The translations under genes and the position numbers were made by a program. From Cellulomonas xiejunii (lineage in GTDB: Bacteria > Actinomycetota > Actinomycetes > Actinomycetales > Cellulomonadaceae), in NCBI RefSeq assembly GCF_024508315.1, contig NZ_CP101987.1, positions 1,240,001 to 1,304,000 of the forward strand: 64,000 nt of DNA. The letters run 5' to 3'. Below the pieces are notes generated by a model. It ran no database searches. It worked only from the letters and a program-made list of their open reading frames with translations, and was not told the origin of the DNA. Below, one piece after another: positions 13,051 through 23,115 of the stretch. Numbering within the stretch: the first letter of the stretch is position 1; each line of letters begins with the position of its first letter.

Positions 13051-14436
13051 TCAGGTGGGACGGCGCGCGTGGTCGGCGAGCGCCACCTCGCGCTCACGGG
13101 CGTGGTCCACGACGCGCTCGGGGTAGCCCGCGGGCAGGCCACCGGGCAGCTTCCACGGCTCGTGGACGGCGCCGCCGGGTACGTCGCGCAGCTCGGGGAC
13201 CCAGCGCCGCACGTACCCGCCGTCGGGGTCGAACGTGCGACCCTGCGTGACGGGGTTGAAGACGCGGAAGTAGGGCGCGGCATCCCGTCCCGTCCCCGCG
13301 ACCCACTGCCAGTTGAGCTGGTTCTGCGGCACGTCGCCGTCGACGAGCTGGTCCATGAAGTGCGCGGCCCCGCGCTGCCAGGCGATGTGCAGGTCCTTGA
13401 CCAGGAACGACGCCACGACCATGCGCACCCGGTTGTGCACCCACGCCTGCGCGCGCAGCTGGCGCATCCCGGCGTCCACCAGCGGGTACCCCGTGCGGCC
13501 CTCGGCCCACGCCTCGAACAGCCGGTCGGCGTCGGGCCCGGTCGTCCACGCGTCCTCGGGGACGACGGGCCGCAGGGACCGCCGCGCCGCGTCGGGCCGG
13601 TGCCACAGCACGTCCGCGTGGAACTCGCGCCACGCGAGCTCCGAGCGGTACGTCGCCACCGACGTCGCGAGGGCGCCGTCCCTGTCGCTCGCGGCCGCGG
13701 CCGCCGCCGCGAGGTCGGCGAGCATGGTCCGCGGGTGGATCTCGCCGTGCTTGAGGTGCACGGACATCCAGGACGTGACGTCGAGGTCGGGGCGGTTGCG
13801 GTCGACGTCGTACCCGGGGAGGTCCGCGTGCAGGAACGCGTGCCACCGCTCGCGCGCTGCCTGCTCGCCCGCGCTGGGCAGCGCGGCAGCGGTCGGGGGC
13901 GCGTCCGGCACGCCGTCGGACGCGAGCGTCGCCCACGGCACCGCGCGGGGCCGCGGTGCGGGGTCGTGCCAGCCGTGGTCGAGCCAGGCCGTGCGGAACG
14001 GCGTGAACACCTGGTACGGGGTGCCCTGCCCGGTGCGCAGCCTCCCGGGCGCGACGGCGTAGGGGCAGCCGGTGCGGACCAGCGGGACGGCGCCCAGCGC
14101 GGCCTCGACGGCGTCGTCCCGGCGCCGGCCGTACGGCTCGGTCGCGGCGCTGACGTGCACGGACGCCGCTCCCACGGCGTGCGCCACGGCGGGCACGACG
14201 TCCTCGGCGCGTCCGTGGCGCACGACCAGCCGCCCGCCCGTCGCCTCGTCGAGCGCGCGCAGCGACGCGGTCAGGTACGCGAGCCGCGGTGCGCCCGACG
14301 ACCGCCACAGCGCGGGGTCGACGACGAACAGCGCGACCACCTCGTCGCCCTGCGCGCGGGCCTGCGTGGTCGCGGCGACCAGCGCGGGGTGGTCGGCCAG
14401 GCGCAGGTCACGCCGGAACCAGCAGATCGTCACCAC
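13051..14436 (-). CDS. phr: Deoxyribodipyrimidine photolyase, class I
   Basis: 461 residues, the normal size. Light-driven flavoprotein that splits cyclobutane pyrimidine dimers. The N-terminal alpha/beta antenna domain opens with ICWFRRDLRLADHPAL. The C-terminal FAD domain carries W-R-E-F, W-A-E-G-R-T-G-Y-P-L-V-D-A-G-M-R-Q-L and N-R-V-R-M-V-V-A-S-F-L-V-K-D-L with the downstream W-Q-W-V-A-G-T-G-R-D-A conserved block. The start is one of two adjacent GTGs (14434-14436 or 14431-14433). On this strand TAGCGT (14447-14442) lies five bases before the first, a leaderless promoter signature. It is convergent with the dehydrogenase gene, with a ten-base gap. Confidence 0.94.
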   Translation of the reverse strand: MVTICWFRRDLRLADHPALVAATTQARAQGDEVVALFVVDPALWRSSGAPRLAYLTASLRALDEATGGRLVVRHGRAEDVVPAVAHAVGAASVHVSAATEPYGRRRDDAVEAALGAVPLVRTGCPYAVAPGRLRTGQGTPYQVFTPFRTAWLDHGWHDPAPRPRAVPWATLASDGVPDAPPTAAALPSAGEQAARERWHAFLHADLPGYDVDRNRPDLDVTSWMSVHLKHGEIHPRTMLADLAAAAAAASDRDGALATSVATYRSELAWREFHADVLWHRPDAARRSLRPVVPEDAWTTGPDADRLFEAWAEGRTGYPLVDAGMRQLRAQAWVHNRVRMVVASFLVKDLHIAWQRGAAHFMDQLVDGDVPQNQLNWQWVAGTGRDAAPYFRVFNPVTQGRTFDPDGGYVRRWVPELRDVPGGAVHEPWKLPGGLPAGYPERVVDHAREREVALADHARRPT

Positions 14437-14581
14437 GCGACACGCTAACCCGCCGTCGCCGGCGGGGCGCGGCGGACCGCGTGCGTGAGTGACCCGCTGA
14501 GCGGATGGCCGAGCGGACGCGGGCGTGCACGGGGCCGTCACCCGGGGTGCGTGACGGTCGGGGCGACGCCACGATGGTTCG

Positions 14582-16120
<1,539 letters not shown>

Positions 16121-16129
<9 letters not shown>

Positions 16130-16160
16130 GCTCGTGCAGGCGCCGGTGAGCTCGTGCAGG
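16121..16160. repeat. Perfect 20-bp tandem duplication at the end of the POT gene
   Basis: CGCCGGTGAGCTCGTGCAGG occurs twice head to tail (16121-16140 and 16141-16160). The first copy contains the TGA stop of the peptide transporter, so the second copy carries a silent duplicate of the stop. It looks like a recent slippage or duplication. No function is evident. Confidence 0.95.
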
Positions 16161-16213
16161 GCGTGCCGACGCGGTGGCTTTCCACCCGGTCGTCGGCGTG
16201 TCGTCCCTCGGTG

Positions 16214-17233
16214 CTACGCCCTGGGGGGCGGTGCGGTCGAGCCGCGCGGGACGAGCTCCGTGGGCAGCCGCCGGTGCGTCGGGACGTCGGCGCCGGCGAT
16301 CAGGTCGACGAGCAGGACGAGTGCGGCGGCGCCCATCGCCTGCAGCGGCTGCGCGACGGTCGTCAGCGGCGGGGAGCTGAGCGCCGACTCGGGGACGTTG
16401 TCGAAGCCGATGACCGACAGGTCACCGGGCACCTCGAGCCCCAGGTCGCGGGCGACGTCGAGCACGGCCAGCGCGGACAGGTCGTTGGCGGCGAAGACGG
16501 CGGTGGGGCGGTCCGGCCGGTCGAGCAGCGCGCGCGCGGGCTCCTGCGACGTCCCCCTGCGGTAGTCGCCCATCGCGACGAGAGTCTCGTCGACCGGGAC
16601 GCCGGCATCCGCCATGGCGCTGCGAAAGCCCTGGTCACGAAGCCGCGCAGACGCGAGGTCGGGGCGGCCGCCGAGGTAGGCGATCCGGCGGTGGCCCAGC
16701 TCGAGGAGGTGCCGGGTCGCGAGGACCGCACCTGCGAGGTTGTCGGAGTCGACCGTCGGCATGCCGGTCGGCCCGGCGTGCGGGTCGACCGCGACCACGG
16801 GCACGCCGGGGCGTGCCTCGACGACCGTCGGGGTCACGATGATGGCGCCGTCGATGAGCGTCCCGGACAGGCGCGAGAGGTAGCGCCGCTCCCAGCCGAC
16901 CTCGGCGGAGCCCCCGCCTCCCGAGTACGCGAGCAGCTCGTAGCCGGTCGCCGTGACCGCGTTGCCCGCCCCCTTGAGGAGCTCGGCGGAGAAGGGCTCG
17001 AACTCCGCCACGAGGATCCCGAGCACGTTGGTCCGGTAGGACCGCAGCGAGCGCGCGCCGAGGCTCGCCTCGTAGCCCAGGTCCGCGATCACCTCCTGCA
17101 CTCGCTCAAGTGTGCGCTGCGAGACGCCGTAGCGTCCGTTGACGACCTTGGAGACAGTGGCGACGGAGACCCCGGCGGTTCGGGCGACATCGGCCATCTT
17201 GACGCGGGGGGGGCGAGTCCACGCGGTGATCAT
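16214..17233 (-). CDS. LacI-family transcriptional repressor of the adjacent sugar operon
   Basis: 339 residues. The N-terminal LacI helix-turn-helix (M-A-D-V-A-R-T-A-G-V-S-V-A-T-V-S-K-V-V-N-G) is at about residues 13-33, and a periplasmic-binding-protein-like sugar-sensing domain fills the remainder (G-I-L-V-A-E-F ... V-I-G-F-D-N-V-P). The start is ATG 17231-17233; a second Met at the HTH would also serve. It is divergent from the ABC-transporter/GH3 operon. A perfect 20-bp palindrome sits between the two genes and is the likely operator for both. The inducer is unknown; by context it is a xylo- or gluco-oligosaccharide. Confidence 0.92.
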   Translation of the reverse strand: MITAWTRPPRVKMADVARTAGVSVATVSKVVNGRYGVSQRTLERVQEVIADLGYEASLGARSLRSYRTNVLGILVAEFEPFSAELLKGAGNAVTATGYELLAYSGGGGSAEVGWERRYLSRLSGTLIDGAIIVTPTVVEARPGVPVVAVDPHAGPTGMPTVDSDNLAGAVLATRHLLELGHRRIAYLGGRPDLASARLRDQGFRSAMADAGVPVDETLVAMGDYRRGTSQEPARALLDRPDRPTAVFAANDLSALAVLDVARDLGLEVPGDLSVIGFDNVPESALSSPPLTTVAQPLQAMGAAALVLLVDLIAGADVPTHRRLPTELVPRGSTAPPPRA

Positions 17234-17242
17234 AGGACATCG

Positions 17243-17262
17243 TGTCGATAACGTTATCGACA
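17243..17262. promoter_or_regulatory. LacI-type operator, perfect 20-bp palindrome
   Basis: TGTCGATAACGTTATCGACA reads identically on both strands and has the central CG expected for LacI-family operators. It lies 9 bases upstream of the lacI start and 4 bases before a TTGACA hexamer facing the sugar operon, so a bound repressor would block both promoters. It differs from the CebR site family (TGGGAGCGCTCCCA). Confidence 0.85.
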
Positions 17263-17266
17263 TCGA

Positions 17267-17296
17267 TTGACACCACTCCTGGACCACTGTCAACCT
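17267..17296 (+). promoter_or_regulatory. Candidate promoter of the sugar ABC/GH3 operon
   Basis: A consensus -35 TTGACA (17267-17272) is followed 18 bases later by CAACCT (17291-17296), a weak -10 match. The leader then runs to the binding-protein ATG at 17339, which has a GAGGAG-like ribosome binding site at 17323-17329. The -35 adjoins the palindromic operator. The -10 assignment is tentative. Confidence 0.45.
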
Positions 17297-17338
17297 AGGC
17301 GCCGTCCGACCTCTCAGCGACGACGAGGAGATTCAAAG

Positions 17339-18643
17339 ATGAAGAGGACTGCGGCACTGCGCGCGGTCGCGCTCGGCGCAGCGGTAGCGATGATCGCCAC
17401 CGCCTGCAGCTCCGGGAGCGCCGGCGACGACGCCACGGATGGTTCCGGCGACGAGAATGTCACCCTCACGTGGTGGCACAACTCGAACACCGGCGCTGGC
17501 AAGGACTACTACGACGAGCTGGCCGACAAGTTCGAGTCGGACCACCCTGGCGTCACGATCGAGGTCAGCGCCCTCCAGCACGAGGACATGCTGACCAAGC
17601 TCGACGCCGCGTTCCAGACGAACTCCGCGCCCGACATCTACATGGAGCGTGGCGGCGGCGAGCTCAAGTCGCACGTCGAGGCAGGTCTGACGAAGGACAT
17701 CACCGAGTCGGCCGCTGACACGATCTCGGCGATCGGTGGCTCGGTCGACGGCTGGACCGTCGACGGCCGCGTGTACTCGCTGCCCTTCTCGATCGGCGTC
17801 GTCGGCTTCTGGTACAACAAGGCGATGTTCGCGCAGGCGGGCATCACCGAGAACCCGAAGACGATGGACGAGCTGTACGCCGCTGTCGACAAGCTCAAGG
17901 CCGTGGGCATCGAGCCCATCTCGGTCGGTGCGGGCGACGGCTGGCCGGCGGCGCACTACTGGTACTACTTCGGTCTGCGCCAGTGCTCCAAGGACGCGCT
18001 CGAGGCGGCCACGCAGAAGTTCGAGTTCACGGACGACTGCTGGGTGCGTGCGGGCGAGAGCCTCGAGGAGCTGATCTCGAAGCAGCCGTTCAACACGGGC
18101 TTCGAGGCCACCGAGGCACAGGGCACGCCCGAGTCGGCCTCCGGCCTCCTCGCGAACCGGAAGGTCGCGATGGAGCTCGCCGGCCACTGGGAGCCCGGCG
18201 TCATGCAGGGCCTGACGGAGGACGAGCAGGGCCTCGGCGAGGACACCGGCTGGTTCCCCTTCCCCGAGGTCTCGGGTGGCGAGGGTGACCCCGCCGCGCA
18301 GCTCGGTGGCGGTGACGCGTGGGCGTGCTCGGAGAAGTCGCCCGACGTCTGCGTCGACTTCATCGAGTTCCTCCTGGCAAGCGACCAGCAGAAGCGGTTC
18401 GCGGAGCTCGACATGGGTCTGCCGACCCTCCCGTCGGCCACGGCCTTCGTCGCAGCGCCTGAGCTTGCTCAGCTGCTGAGCTTCCGGAACGAGGCGCCGT
18501 ACGTCCAGCTGTACTTCGACACGGCCTTCGGCGAGAACATCGGTGGTGCCATGAACGACGCCATCGTGTCGGTGTTCAACTCGAACGGGACGTCGCAGGG
18601 CATCGTCGACGCGATCACGTCCGCAGCTGCACTCGAGCAGTGA
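17339..18643 (+). CDS. ABC transporter sugar-binding lipoprotein (family 1)
   Basis: 434 residues. Extracellular solute-binding lipoprotein that delivers a sugar or oligosaccharide to the two permeases encoded next. The signal peptide MKRTAALRAVALGAAVAMIA is followed by the lipobox-like A-T-A-C with the lipidated Cys at residue 21, then a Ser/Asp-rich linker. The mature domain starts with V-T-L-T-W-W-H-N, typical of SBP_bac_1 proteins, and contains D-I-Y-M-E-R-G-G-G and E-L-A-G-H-W-E-P. Start ATG 17339 rather than the upstream frame, because it heads the signal peptide and has a ribosome binding site. It overlaps the next gene by four bases. Confidence 0.93.
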   Translation: MKRTAALRAVALGAAVAMIATACSSGSAGDDATDGSGDENVTLTWWHNSNTGAGKDYYDELADKFESDHPGVTIEVSALQHEDMLTKLDAAFQTNSAPDIYMERGGGELKSHVEAGLTKDITESAADTISAIGGSVDGWTVDGRVYSLPFSIGVVGFWYNKAMFAQAGITENPKTMDELYAAVDKLKAVGIEPISVGAGDGWPAAHYWYYFGLRQCSKDALEAATQKFEFTDDCWVRAGESLEELISKQPFNTGFEATEAQGTPESASGLLANRKVAMELAGHWEPGVMQGLTEDEQGLGEDTGWFPFPEVSGGEGDPAAQLGGGDAWACSEKSPDVCVDFIEFLLASDQQKRFAELDMGLPTLPSATAFVAAPELAQLLSFRNEAPYVQLYFDTAFGENIGGAMNDAIVSVFNSNGTSQGIVDAITSAAALEQ

Positions 18644-19695
18644 CCGACGTGGCAGGAGACCTGACCCCCCGAAGGGGGCACGCAACCAGGGCTGCTGCCG
18701 CCACCGCAGTGAACCCGGGTGCCACCGGCCAGGCCACGGCCTGGTCGGTGGCCCCCGGGCCGCGGGGGCGCGGAGCGTCGTCCAACGCATGGCGCAAGCG
18801 CCTCGAGATCTTCTTCTTCGTCGCGCCCGCGCTCCTGCTGTTCGCCACGTTCGTCCTGCTGCCCGTGGTCCAGGCCGCGCGCTACTCGGTGTTCCGGTGG
18901 AACGGCCTCGGACCGATGGACAACTTCATCGGCTTCCAGAACTACGTCATGGCGCTGGGCGACACCGTCTTCCAGCGGTCCGTGACCAACAACCTGACGA
19001 TCGCGGTCCTGTCGATCGCGATCCAGCTGCCGATCGGCGTCCTGATCGCGCTGCTGCTGAACCGCAAGTTCCCGGGACAGACCGCGATGCGCGTCATCGT
19101 GTTCGTCCCCTACGTCCTGGCCGAGGTCGTGGCCGGTGTCATCTGGAAGCTGCTGCTGCAGCCGTCCGGCGGTGTCAACGCGTTCCTCGAGGCCATCGGC
19201 CTCGGCGGCGTGACGCAGTCGTGGCTCGCCAACTCCAGCGTGGCGCTGTGGACCGTCATGGGCGTCCTCACCTGGAAGTACTGCGGTCTCGCGATCGTCC
19301 TGCTCCTCGCCGGCCTCCAGGGTGTTCCCGAGGAGCTCCACGAGGCCGCGTCGATCGACGGCGCGAGCTGGTGGCAGACGCAGCGCAAGATCACCATCCC
19401 GCTGCTCGGCCCGACCATCCGCACGTGGATGTTCCTGTCGATGATCGGTTCGCTGCAGCTGTTCGACATGGTGTGGATCCTCACCAAGGGCGGTCCCGAC
19501 AACGCGACCTCCACCATGGCGACCTACCTGATCCGCCAGGGCACCGAGCGCAGCCAGTACGGCTACTCGTCCGCGGTCGCGATCATCCTCTTCGTCATCT
19601 CGTTCGTCATCGCCGGTCTCTTCCAGAAGCTCGTGATGAACCGCGACTCGGGAGACGACAAGCCGAAGCAGCGCCGGAAGAAGGTGTCCCGATGA
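18640..19695 (+). CDS. Sugar ABC transporter permease (MalF/UgpA type)
   Basis: 351 residues. A roughly 50-residue cytoplasmic tail precedes the first helix (F-F-F-V-A-P-A-L-L-L-F), followed by about six membrane helices. The ATPase-contact EAA loop is visible as E-A-A-S-I-D-G-A-S-W-W-Q-T-Q-R-K-I-T-I-P. GTG 18640 overlaps the binding-protein stop (GTGA) and the 3' end overlaps the next permease (ATGA), so the operon is translationally coupled. No ATPase gene is present; a shared MsiK-type ATPase encoded elsewhere is the usual solution in actinobacteria (family knowledge). Confidence 0.93.
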   Translation: MTDVAGDLTPRRGHATRAAAATAVNPGATGQATAWSVAPGPRGRGASSNAWRKRLEIFFFVAPALLLFATFVLLPVVQAARYSVFRWNGLGPMDNFIGFQNYVMALGDTVFQRSVTNNLTIAVLSIAIQLPIGVLIALLLNRKFPGQTAMRVIVFVPYVLAEVVAGVIWKLLLQPSGGVNAFLEAIGLGGVTQSWLANSSVALWTVMGVLTWKYCGLAIVLLLAGLQGVPEELHEAASIDGASWWQTQRKITIPLLGPTIRTWMFLSMIGSLQLFDMVWILTKGGPDNATSTMATYLIRQGTERSQYGYSSAVAIILFVISFVIAGLFQKLVMNRDSGDDKPKQRRKKVSR

Positions 19696-20573
19696 CCTCC
19701 GTCGTCGCCCCGCCGTCACGCGGCTCGCGGGGGGCCGCCCGGTCCGGTTCGCAGCGCCGTCGTTCGGTCAGCCCGTGGGTCTACGTCGCCTCCGTCCTGG
19801 TCGCCGGCATCACGCTGGCTCCGGTCGTGTACGCCGTCCTGAGCGGCTTCCGCTCGAACGGTCAGCTCGGAGCCAACCCGGTCGGGCTGCCGAACCCGTG
19901 GATCTTCACGAACTACACCGGCGTCCTGACGTCCGGGAGCTTCTGGCAGTACGCGCTCAACTCGGTCATCATCGCCGGCGTCACGACGGCGATCGTCGTG
20001 GTCGCCGGTGTCATGGCGGCCTACCCGCTGGCGCGCTACCGCTTCAAGGGGCGCCAGGCGCTGTTCAACGTGTTCGTCATCGGCCTGATGTTCCCGCTCA
20101 CAGTCGCGATCATCCCGCTGTTCCTCATGGTCCGTGACCTGCAGCTCACCAACACCTACTGGGGTGTGGCGCTGCCGCAGGCGGCGTTCGCGCTGCCGAT
20201 GACGATCGTCATCCTGCGGCCGTTCCTCATGGCGCTGCCGAACGAGCTGGAGGAGGCGGCGATGCTCGACGGCGCGTCGCGCATCGGCTTCTTCTGGCGG
20301 ATCCTGATCCCGCTGTCGGGGCCCGGCATGGTGACCACCGGTGTGCTCGCGTTCGTGGGTTCCTGGAACGGCTACCTGCTCCCGCTGCTCCTGCTCAACG
20401 ATCCCAAGCTCAAGACGCTGCCGCTCGGCGTCGCGGACTTCTCCACCCAGTACTCGGCCGACACGGCCGGAGTCCTGGCGTTCACCTCGCTCGCGGTCAT
20501 CCCGGCGCTGGTGTTCTTCCTGACGATGCAGAAGCGGATCGTCAGCGGTCTGCAGGGGGCTGTGAAGGGCTGA
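19692..20573 (+). CDS. Sugar ABC transporter permease (MalG/UgpE type)
   Basis: 293 residues with six membrane helices. The N-terminal helix (V-Y-V-A-S-V-L-V-A-G-I-T-L-A-P-V-V-Y-A) follows a short basic tail. The EAA loop E-E-A-A-M-L-D-G-A-S-R-I-G-F-F-W-R-I-L-I-P is complete, and the C-terminus is R-I-V-S-G-L-Q-G-A-V-K-G, the typical MalG-type ending. ATG 19692 overlaps the stop of the partner permease. Together the two permeases form the membrane channel of the importer. A strong hairpin follows before the GH3 gene. Confidence 0.93.
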   Translation: MTSVVAPPSRGSRGAARSGSQRRRSVSPWVYVASVLVAGITLAPVVYAVLSGFRSNGQLGANPVGLPNPWIFTNYTGVLTSGSFWQYALNSVIIAGVTTAIVVVAGVMAAYPLARYRFKGRQALFNVFVIGLMFPLTVAIIPLFLMVRDLQLTNTYWGVALPQAAFALPMTIVILRPFLMALPNELEEAAMLDGASRIGFFWRILIPLSGPGMVTTGVLAFVGSWNGYLLPLLLLNDPKLKTLPLGVADFSTQYSADTAGVLAFTSLAVIPALVFFLTMQKRIVSGLQGAVKG

Positions 20574-20610
20574 GCCCTTCCCCCTGGCAATCCCCACCCT
20601 GGTCTGTCCG

Positions 20611-20641
20611 GGGGCTCCGTGCGCCGTGCGCACGGAGCCCC
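20611..20641 (+). terminator. Strong intra-operon hairpin between permease and GH3 genes
   Basis: Perfect 14-bp stem (20611-20624 with 20628-20641) closed by a three-base loop CGT, with no T-run. It sits 37 bases after the permease stop and 52 before the GH3 start. It may be a partial terminator or an mRNA-stabilising processing hairpin that sets transporter and enzyme levels separately. Confidence 0.6.
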
Positions 20642-20693
20642 GGACGGCCCGTGCCCGCACCGTGGCGGACGCGCACCCGAAGGAGACAGTCCA

Positions 20694-22976
20694 GTGACTC
20701 AGCTCGAGCTGCCCGTCGGCACCCACGTCTCGGAGCGGGTGCGTGACCTCTTGGCCCGCATGACGCTCGAGGAGAAGCTGGCGCAGATCGTCGGCTTCTG
20801 GGAGAAGAGCGAGGGCGAGGCTGTCGCACCCCTCCAGGGCGAGTTCGAGGCCCCCCGCGGCCTCGACGACTCGATCCAGGACGGACTCGGCCACCTCACG
20901 CGCGTCTACGGCACCCGCCCGGTGGACGCTGCCGAGCGCGCCGCCTGGCTGTGGGACAAGCAGCGGTGGTTCGTCAACGAGACGCGCCTCGGCATCCCGG
21001 CGCTCGTGCACGAGGAGTGCCTCACCGGGTTGTCCGCCTGGGGTGCCGCGACGTTCCCGACGCCGTTGGCCTGGGGTGCGTCGTTCGACACCGACCTGGT
21101 GACCCGCATGGGCGAGCTCATCGGGGAGTCGATGCGCTCGCTGGGCATCCACCAGGGTCTGGCCCCCGTGCTCGACGTCATCCGCGACCCCCGCTGGGGT
21201 CGCGTCGACGAGTGCATCTCCGAGGATCCCTACCTGGTCGGCACGCTGGGCACGTCGTACGTCCGCGGGCTGCAGTCGACGGGCGTGCACGCCACGCTCA
21301 AGCACTTCGTCGGGTACTCGGCGTCCCAGTCCGGCCGCAACTTCGGCCCCGTCCACATCGGCCGCCGCGAGCTGGCGGACGTGCTGCTCGTGCCGTTCGA
21401 GATGGGCGTGCTGGACGGCGGCGTGCGCTCCGTGATGTCCGCCTACAACGAGATCGACGGCGTGCCCGTGGCCGGCAACGACGAGATCCTGACGACCCTG
21501 CTGCGTGACCGCTGGGGCTTCGACGGCACCGTGGTCGCCGACTACTTCGGAGTCGCGTTCCTGCAGCTGCTGCACCACACCGCGGCGGACCTGGGCCAGG
21601 CTGCGGGCCAGGCCCTGGCGGCCGGGGTCGACATCGAGCTGCCGACCGGCGACGCCTACCTCCAGCCGCTGGCCGCCGCGGTGCGGGCCGGAGCCGTCGA
21701 CGAGGCGCTGGTCGACCGGGCGGTGCTGCGTGCGCTCGCGCAGAAGGAGGACCTCGGCCTGCTCGACGCGACGTTCGAGGACGAGCCCCCCACCGAGGTG
21801 GACCTCGACTCCCCGGCGCACCGCGAGGTCGCGGCCCTGCTCGCCGAGCGCTCGCTCGTGCTGCTCACCAACGACGGCACGCTGCCGCTCGCGCCGGACG
21901 CCCGCGTGGCCGTGATCGGCCCCAACGCCGACCGCGCTGCCGCGCTGTTCGGCTGCTACTCGTTCCTCAACCACGTGCTCGCGCACCACCCGGACGCCGC
22001 CGTGGGCATCGAGACGCCGACCGTCCTCGAGGCGCTGCGGCGCGAGCACAGCGACGGCGAGATCACGTACACCCCGGGCTGCGCGGTCGACGACGACGAC
22101 CGTTCGGGCCTCGACGCGGCTGTCGCTGCGGCGAGCGCCGCGGACGTCGCCGTCCTCGTCGTCGGGGACCACGCCGCCCTCTTCGGCCGCGGCACGGTCG
22201 GCGAGGGCTGCGACCGGGACGACCTCGAGCTCCCCGGTGTCCAGCGCGAGCTCGTCGAGGCGGTGCTCGCGACGGGCACACCCGTCGTGCTCGTCATGCT
22301 CACCGGGCGTCCCTACGCGGTCGACTGGGCACTCCACCGGTGCGCCGCAGCGGTCCAGGCGTTCTTCCCGGGCGAGGAGGGCGGCAACGCCCTGGCGGGT
22401 GTCCTCACGGGCCGCGTCAACCCCTCGGGGCGGCTGCCCGTCAGCCTGCCGCGCTCCGCGGGTGCGCAGCCGTACACCTACCTGCACCCCGCGCTGGGCG
22501 GCGACGGCGACGTCACCAACCTCAGCACCGTGCCGACCCTGCCCTTCGGGCACGGCCTGTCGTACACGACGTTCACCCGCACCGACCTGCGCGTCGCGCC
22601 CGGGGCCTCGACGAGCGGCGGCCTGACGGTGACCGTCACGGTGACCAACACGGGTGACCGTGCGGGAGCCGACGTCGTGCAGGTGTACGGCAAGGACGTC
22701 GTCGCGAGCGTGACGCGGCCCGTCGCGCAGCTCCTCGGCTACCACCGCGTCGAGCTCGAGCCGGGCGAGAGCGTCGACGTGCTGCTCGCGGTCCCCGCAG
22801 CGCGACTGGCATTCACCGACCGCTCGGGCCGACGTGTCGTCGAGCCGGGCGAGCTCGAGCTGTGGGTCGGGTCGTCCTGCGCGCAGCGCGACGTCGAGGC
22901 GAGCGTCGTGCTCGCCGGCGACGTCTACCCCGTGACGCTCGACGACCCGCGCTGGACCGGCGTCACGGTCCTCTGA
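20694..22976 (+). CDS. Glycoside hydrolase family 3, beta-xylosidase/beta-glucosidase
   Basis: 760 residues without a signal peptide, so intracellular. It hydrolyses the imported oligosaccharide from the non-reducing end. The GH3 N-terminal barrel has K-H-F-V-G-Y, the nucleophile Asp at about residue 283 in G-T-V-V-A-D-Y-F-G-V, and I-E-L-P-T-G-D. The alpha/beta-sandwich domain has V-L-L-T-N-D-G-T-L-P-L and G-E-E-G-G-N-A, and a C-terminal fibronectin III-like domain ends the protein. The gene order (LacI, binding protein, two permeases, GH3) and the A-D-Y-F-G-V-A-F context resemble the streptomycete bxl beta-xylosidase locus, so xylo-oligosaccharides are the favoured substrate, but beta-glucosidase remains possible. 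GTG 20694 has AAGGAGA upstream. Confidence 0.9.
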   Translation: MTQLELPVGTHVSERVRDLLARMTLEEKLAQIVGFWEKSEGEAVAPLQGEFEAPRGLDDSIQDGLGHLTRVYGTRPVDAAERAAWLWDKQRWFVNETRLGIPALVHEECLTGLSAWGAATFPTPLAWGASFDTDLVTRMGELIGESMRSLGIHQGLAPVLDVIRDPRWGRVDECISEDPYLVGTLGTSYVRGLQSTGVHATLKHFVGYSASQSGRNFGPVHIGRRELADVLLVPFEMGVLDGGVRSVMSAYNEIDGVPVAGNDEILTTLLRDRWGFDGTVVADYFGVAFLQLLHHTAADLGQAAGQALAAGVDIELPTGDAYLQPLAAAVRAGAVDEALVDRAVLRALAQKEDLGLLDATFEDEPPTEVDLDSPAHREVAALLAERSLVLLTNDGTLPLAPDARVAVIGPNADRAAALFGCYSFLNHVLAHHPDAAVGIETPTVLEALRREHSDGEITYTPGCAVDDDDRSGLDAAVAAASAADVAVLVVGDHAALFGRGTVGEGCDRDDLELPGVQRELVEAVLATGTPVVLVMLTGRPYAVDWALHRCAAAVQAFFPGEEGGNALAGVLTGRVNPSGRLPVSLPRSAGAQPYTYLHPALGGDGDVTNLSTVPTLPFGHGLSYTTFTRTDLRVAPGASTSGGLTVTVTVTNTGDRAGADVVQVYGKDVVASVTRPVAQLLGYHRVELEPGESVDVLLAVPAARLAFTDRSGRRVVEPGELELWVGSSCAQRDVEASVVLAGDVYPVTLDDPRWTGVTVL

Positions 22977-22980
22977 GACG

Positions 22981-23014
22981 TCCGCCGGCGGTCCGAGCAG
23001 GGGTCGCCGGCGGA
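22981..23014 (+). terminator. Hairpin at the end of the sugar operon
   Basis: Perfect 10-bp stem TCCGCCGGCG (22981-22990) with CGCCGGCGGA (23005-23014) around a 14-base loop, four bases after the GH3 stop. It has no T-run, as is common for actinobacterial terminators. Confidence 0.55.
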
Positions 23015-23115
23015 TCACAGGTCGGACGCGCGACACGCCGTGCGACGTGCCGAAGTAGCGTGTCGGGGCGTCACCGCGAGGTGGCGTCGTCACCCGTGCG
23101 AAGGAGACCCCCGCG

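Noticed and set aside
13069..14448. 459-residue plus-strand frame over the photolyase
   Set aside because: Antisense; photolyase motifs are intact on the other strand.
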